Shown here piece by piece: positions 59,740 through 64,000 of a DNA stretch of 64,000 nt (the first letter of the stretch is position 1; the number at the start of each line of letters is the position of its first letter). The DNA comes from Vicia villosa. Its lineage: Eukaryota; Streptophyta; Magnoliopsida; Fabales; Fabaceae. The position numbers and the translations under genes were made by a program. The DNA is taken from positions 145,386,798-145,450,797 of the forward strand of contig NC_081183.1 of the NCBI RefSeq assembly GCF_029867415.1, written 5' to 3'. Under the pieces are notes generated by a model. It saw nothing but the letters and a program-made list of their open reading frames with translations. It did no database searches and had not been told where the DNA came from.

Positions 59740-60180
59740 AACATATCAAAATTTCAATATGGGAATGAATTTGAAAATATTTTTTAAGTCCCACATTGTT
59801 AAAAACTATGTGTGATTGTGTGTTAATTGAGAAAAACTTTATACCCCACATTACTTAGCTTACACACTATAATTATTTTCCAACATTATATAAAAAATAA
59901 AAATTATAAGTCTCACATTTCTTAGATTACTTACCTTTGTTAACTTATTTCACTATATAAGGGATGCCCATGTTTCATTCCAAAATACACCAAAAACTAC
60001 TTTTGAGTTTTTCTTTCCTCATTCTATATACTATGTGTTCTCTAATTGTCCAAATGCTAATTTCTTTTCTTTTCTTGAATCTTCCGAGTATTTCTTGGAT
60101 TCTCTACGGAGAATTATTTAAACTTCTCATTGTTCGAAAAATTATTTTACCTGGTCAAACGATCATAACTGAATTCTAGT
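59740..60180 (+). other. LTR-like promoter sequence
   Basis: Repeated AAGTCCCACATTGTTA / ATACCCCACATTACTTAGC / AAGTCTCACATTTCTTAGA motifs, followed by CACTATATAAGGG (59951-59963), resemble the promoter part of plant copia/TRIM LTRs. No boundary or second LTR was found. Confidence 0.35.
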
Positions 60181-61080
60181 TGGATAATAATTTGGATTTC
60201 TCCTAATCTGAGAAATTAATTAGGATGGTCAATCTACCATTATTTAATAGTGTATTTCTAGACCAATCATCTATTGCACAACATCAGTCATATCAGTTTT
60301 GAATTGGACTATTTTATATTGGAGGCATCATCGTTGATCATTTGTCTTGCATAATTTGGAGAGTGCTTGAAACATCTTAAAGAGAGTGACATAGTCCACA
60401 AATTGATCTAGTAATTTCTGGTGTGGCATATTTTCAAAATCCTAAAACAATAAATATAGTTCTGACACTGTACGTCTGAGTCGTCAATCACAATTATACT
60501 ATTGAGGATAAATTTTGATACAAATGACATACATTCACTCCTACACGACCACATTGAGATGATTCTAGAGTTTTTGTTGTTGTTCTTAGTAGTGTTTTTC
60601 GTTTGACAAACTTACTCATCGATAGGCGAAATGATGAGATCAAGCTCGTTATGAATAAATGATTGAACCTTGAAGAGATTAAACGGTGAAAGATAGATAT
60701 TAACACCATTATTTAACGTCATTAGTATGATCGATTTGACACTATTGATGGAAAACATGAATAAAGTTTGAAGGGTGTTGACTCGAGGTTGACTGGTGGT
60801 CGATGAATTGTCAACACCATTAGAGGTTAAGGAGGAAACGACCATTGATATTGGAGGGAAAAAAGGTGGTTCAGTGACTAAGAGGCGTTTTGAATCAAAA
60901 CCATATATTTTTTTGGATTGCGTGCAATTGTAGATACTAATCTCTCAAGCCGGGGAGAGCCACAATAGGCGACAAAGTTCTCCCTTAAAAGATTTAACAT
61001 TGTTGTGTGTCCAAAGCTGAGGAAAGGTTAACATATACATAGCCCATCCTTTTTCTCAACATGATATAATAGTTTTCCTA
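60181..61080. other. Region without a recognised feature
   Basis: Short frames (60494-60709, 60612-60845 minus) carry no recognisable motif. The part next to 61080 may be the upstream flank of the MULE transposase fragment. Confidence 0.5.
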
Positions 61081-61380
61081 CCCGATGATAACTCCAATGC
61101 CCAACCCGATTATGACTCTAATGCCCCACCCGATGATGACTCAAATGACCAACCTAAGGATGTTTCCAATGCCCAACCTGAGGATAACTCCAATGCCCAA
61201 CCCGATGATGAATCAAATGACCAACCTGAGGATGTTTCCAATGTCTAACTTGAGGGTGTTTCCAATGCCCAATTTGAAGATAACTCCAATGTCCAACTTG
61301 AGGATGTTTTCAATGCCCAACCTGAGGATAACTCCAATGACCAACCTGAGGATGTTATCAATGCCCAAGATGTCCAAAGT
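61081..61380. repeat. 24-bp coding minisatellite in the MULE transposase
   Basis: About twelve units of the type CCTGAGGATGTTTCCAATGC plus CCAA, each mostly 24 bp and so frame-preserving, encode the acidic linker of the transposase. Unit variants alternate GATGTTTCC and GATAACTCC. Confidence 0.85.
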
Positions 61381-62283
61381 GATGACAATGCATTAGGGCA
61401 CATGTTTGATGAGTCGGATGATGAGGTTTTAAATGATGGATCTGATGAATTATTGGTAGGATAAGGAGGCTTTATTGCTGGACAAAGTGATCAACATAAT
61501 GATGAGATACTAGAAGAAGAAACACCTTAAAATACAAAGAGGAATGGTGGGGGACCAAAGAAAAAGAAGGCAGCAGGCAGTTCCAAAAAGCACTAGGGAA
61601 GACCTAAGAAAATAAGGGTGGATGAAGGAAATTCAGCTGCAGTAGGTGATGAAACATCAAGTGATGAAAATGCCCTTGATTTTGGATTTAGAGAAAGAAA
61701 ACAGGTAAGAAGGTATGTCGGGTTTATCATATTTTGACTATGTAATTGAGGAGTTAGAAAGTGAGGATAACATGAGTAATGATTATTCATATGAGGGTGG
61801 GAAGGTTAAATACCTATCGTTTCCATGCCTGAGAAGTTTAATGATTAATAGTGGGTATTGGGAAGCTTTTTATCAACAAAGGAGGAGTTCAAGGAAGCTA
61901 TTGCAAGTTATTTATGTAGGGATATATAGTTTCTAAAGAATGGCAAGACAAGAGTTAGAGTGAGTTGTAAGGAAGGGTGTGGTTGGGCTGCTTTGTGTTC
62001 CAAATTGCCTAATGAGGATACATGGCAATTGAGAACATTGAATGACAATAACACTTGTAATAGAGAGTTTAATGTTAGGATATTTAATACTCATTGGCTT
62101 GGGAAGAAATTATACTTAACACTTATAATCAACTCATTTGTGAAAATTGCTGCTATATGTGAAAAAGTGCATGAGATATGGAATGCTGGTATGAGTAGGA
62201 TGAAAGCTTACAAGGCACGGACGACAACACTAAATATTGCTAAAGGGTCATTCAAGGATAAATATCATAGACTGTATGACTAC
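61081..62283 (+). pseudogene. MURA-like MULE transposase, N-terminal fragment with acidic repeats
   Basis: The frame from 61081 encodes an acidic repeat of about eight residues (PEDVSNAQ, PEDNSNAQ, PDDESNDQ) over 61081-61380. It has a stop at 61246-61248 and more at about 61461 and 61528. A basic stretch RNGGGPKKKKA follows. After frameshifts, the MuDR N-terminal domain appears at 61960-62283: CKEGCGWAALCSKL, TLNDNNTCNREFNV, THWLGKKLYLTLIINSF and MSRMKAYKARTTTLNIAKGS to DKYHRLYDY. The DDE domain is missing because a gypsy LTR starts right there. It is related in layout to the 31-kb transposase but not a close copy. Confidence 0.82.
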
Positions 62284-63530
62284 TGATAAGTGCCAAATTG
62301 TAATTATTTTTTATATAGTTTTGCGGCACTTATCGTCTCTTTTTCCTCAACTTGTGCGTGAATGCGTGCGTTTTATAGGTATTGATGAGTATTTGGAGCA
62401 TGAGCAATAAAGTGTCGAAGACACAGCTTCAAATGCGCGATTTTGAATAATTCATCAATGAGTAAGGCTTAAAACAAATAGGATAAAATCATCAATTTTA
62501 TAGATATTTAGTAATTGTTAGATAGGAAATTGAATAATCTTTCCAACGCTTCGAACCGAGGGCAAATCAGAGTTACGGTTCTCAAGTTTTGGCCAAAATA
62601 AGATTTCAAATTGCTGTTAAGCGGGCTAAGCGCGGTCTGCGCGGTTTTGAAAGTGTATAAATAAGGGGAAAAACATATTCGTATGGTATGTTTTGGGTAT
62701 TTTTTTTAACCCCAATCCATCATAGACCATTTTTTGATAGAGAGCTTGAAAGCAACAAATGGAGTTTACATCTTGTCGAATCGGAGGTGGATTCTCACCA
62801 ATCGTCTTGGCAACTCGAGAAGTGTCGGTTTATCTCTTTTTTCCTCTTTTTGTAAACTCTATTTTTTTGGGTTTTTTTTGTATGCTTACTCTGAACCTAT
62901 GTATATTTGTTGATCATGGTGTTATATAAAATCTGCTTTACAAATCATTATTGATGTCTTCCTTAATCTTTTTGCTTCATGTTTGGATTTGGGTTGTTAT
63001 AGATATATACCTCACAAACCTTGATTTGGGATGAATATCTATTAGTTTCTAGATTCTAGAGATAGATTTAGAGCTAATAATCACTGTGGGTATCGGAGCT
63101 TAATGCTTCCGTGTTCGAGTTACGCGCGAGAGATCGCCGGAACGAGAATAGGGATGTTATCGCAACTTTGCGTTAGAGATAACATCGATTGTGATACGTC
63201 TCGTTGGCGCTTCAGAGATAAATGCTGATGTGAGAGATATGTGATAGTAATGATAAGTATTGTAGTTTGAGTATAACAAGTCGATAGGTTTAAGTTTGTG
63301 AGGAGTAGTTTAAATTCATGCCTGATAAGTCTCGCCTCTCCAAAGAATACATTTATATTCTTGTTCGTACGTTTTAAATTTAACCCTTTCCAACCCAAAC
63401 TCAAGAACGAGAGACTTGTTGAACGACAATTCGGTAATCACTAATCCCTGTGAAGACGATAATTTCCCGGATAAATATTTCCAAAAACTTTGGTTGCTTC
63501 CCGTTTTACCGCAACAACTACACACATGAG
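62284..63530 (+). repeat. Probable Ty3/gypsy LTR inserted into the MULE fragment
   Basis: Starts TGATAAGTGCCAAATTG with the companion CGGCACTTATCG motif 40 bases later, a common start for plant gypsy LTRs. It ends in a section with TAATCCCTGTGAAGACGATA, typical of the LTR end before a GGCGCC-type primer site, though no such site follows. The end near ACTACACA (63530) is provisional. There is no coding sequence; the antisense frames 63120-63654 are spurious. Confidence 0.5.
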
Positions 63531-63609
63531 CTATTGAGGTCAAATCCAACGAGATGTCGAGACAATGTTTCCCAAACAACACACAATGACAAGGTATAAA
63601 ATAGTGCAA

Positions 63610-63782
63610 TTGATAGCACGAAAATGTATCATATATTTGACTTAATTTACACATAATATCCCTGTTTTATTTATTTTATGATGATTTACGTTGGTATTAT
63701 GCTGGTATTTTAATGTGTCTCAGGAATGTAATGTTTTCAAGGCTCGCTCGAGAAAAAGAGTAAAAAAAGGGAAGAAATAAAG

Positions 63783-63860
<78 letters not shown>

Positions 63861-63870
63861 GTGCTATCAA
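63610..63870. repeat. Segment bounded by a perfect 13-bp inverted repeat
   Basis: TTGATAGCACGAA at 63610-63622 is exactly complementary to TTCGTGCTATCAA at 63858-63870. Between them lie about 160 bp of single-copy-looking sequence (GTATCATATATTTGACTTAA ... CTCGCTCGAGAAAAAGAG) and a TA run. The inverted ends could be two oppositely oriented LTR starts or the ends of a small element. A target duplication is not evident. Confidence 0.5.
63785..63857. repeat. (AT)n microsatellite
   Basis: An uninterrupted AT dinucleotide run of about 73 bases, directly abutting the right arm of the 13-bp inverted repeat. Confidence 0.95.
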
Positions 63871-64000
63871 CAATTCAGGAACTTAAATAACACAAGTAAT
63901 TGTTCACCTAGTTCGGTATCAATAATACCTACTTTGGGGCTACCAAACCAGAGATAAGTCCACCATGATAGTATCAATTCGAAGTACTATGAAAACAACC
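63871..64000 (-). other. Probable copia LTR end fragment
   Basis: The minus strand contains GGTAGCCCCAAAGTAGGTAT and TGATACCGAACTAGGTGAAC, phrases typical of plant copia LTR 3' parts. It runs off the window. Confidence 0.35.

Noticed and set aside
59740..60180. Cassandra-type TRIM with a 5S-like sequence
   Set aside because: The CCCACATTG motifs fit many LTR promoters and no 5S rRNA internal promoter was found.
61085..61396. Met/Pro/Asn-rich 103-codon frame
   Set aside because: It is an alternative frame of the 24-bp acidic repeat of the MULE transposase.
63120..63654. Two overlapping minus-strand frames of 94 and 112 codons
   Set aside because: They run antisense through a gypsy LTR and carry no known domain.

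Overview
The window is repeat-dominated nuclear DNA of a flowering plant, most likely a legume and plausibly tribe Fabeae (Pisum/Vicia/Lathyrus/Lens-like). This rests on very long Ty3/gypsy LTRs of Ogre/Tat character (LTR start TGTCATACCCC, primer site TGGCGACTCTGCTGGGGA), SIRE/Maximus-like copia remains, plant LINEs with DUF4283-type ORF1, MULEs, Helitrons, hAT, Stowaway and CACTA elements, and spliced plant exons. Species assignment is inference. Only one convincing host gene is present, at 56.4-57.8 kb.

1-25.25 kb: three nested non-autonomous Ogre/Tat-type LTR retrotransposons, all on the minus strand. Element A (1-7712, running off the left edge) sits inside the 3' LTR of element B (7713-22005). 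B in turn sits inside an LTR of a third element C (22006-25250). No gag or pol coding capacity is visible in the A or B interiors. Both have minisatellites just inside the 3' LTR, and the LTRs of A and C carry tRNA-like sequences.

25.5-28.4 kb: a decayed minus-strand copia element (gag, protease, integrase) with its promoter end. 28.5-28.9 kb: a short hAT-type element with a perfect 8-bp target duplication. 29.49-32.61 kb: a complete MULE with about 160-bp terminal inverted repeats and a perfect 9-bp duplication. It contains a truncated MURA-like transposase (minus) and a GRF zinc-finger/transmembrane gene with one stop (plus). 34.5-39.5 kb: LINE and copia fragments.

39.5-50.8 kb: a tandem array in which AT-rich Helitron copies (5' TCTATAAT, 3' hairpin plus CTAG or a variant) alternate with a conserved 460-bp spacer. 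One unit is interrupted by a 4.7-kb LINE with a 17-bp target duplication and another by a Stowaway MITE whose empty site can be read in sister units.

51-55.8 kb: a MITE split by a LINE fragment, a gutted SIRE-like copia element, and a CACTA terminus. 56.4-57.8 kb: a five-exon host gene for an NTF2-like protein with a plastid-type N-terminus and a C-terminal membrane segment. 58.3-64 kb: a small retroposed insert, a second hAT element with an 8-bp duplication, a gypsy protease fragment, a second MULE transposase fragment interrupted by a gypsy LTR, and an AT microsatellite bounded by a perfect 13-bp inverted repeat.

Apart from the host gene, the window is layered mobile-element insertions. 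Their nesting gives a relative order: C before B before A; Helitron array before LINE and Stowaway; MITE before its LINE; MULE before gypsy LTR.
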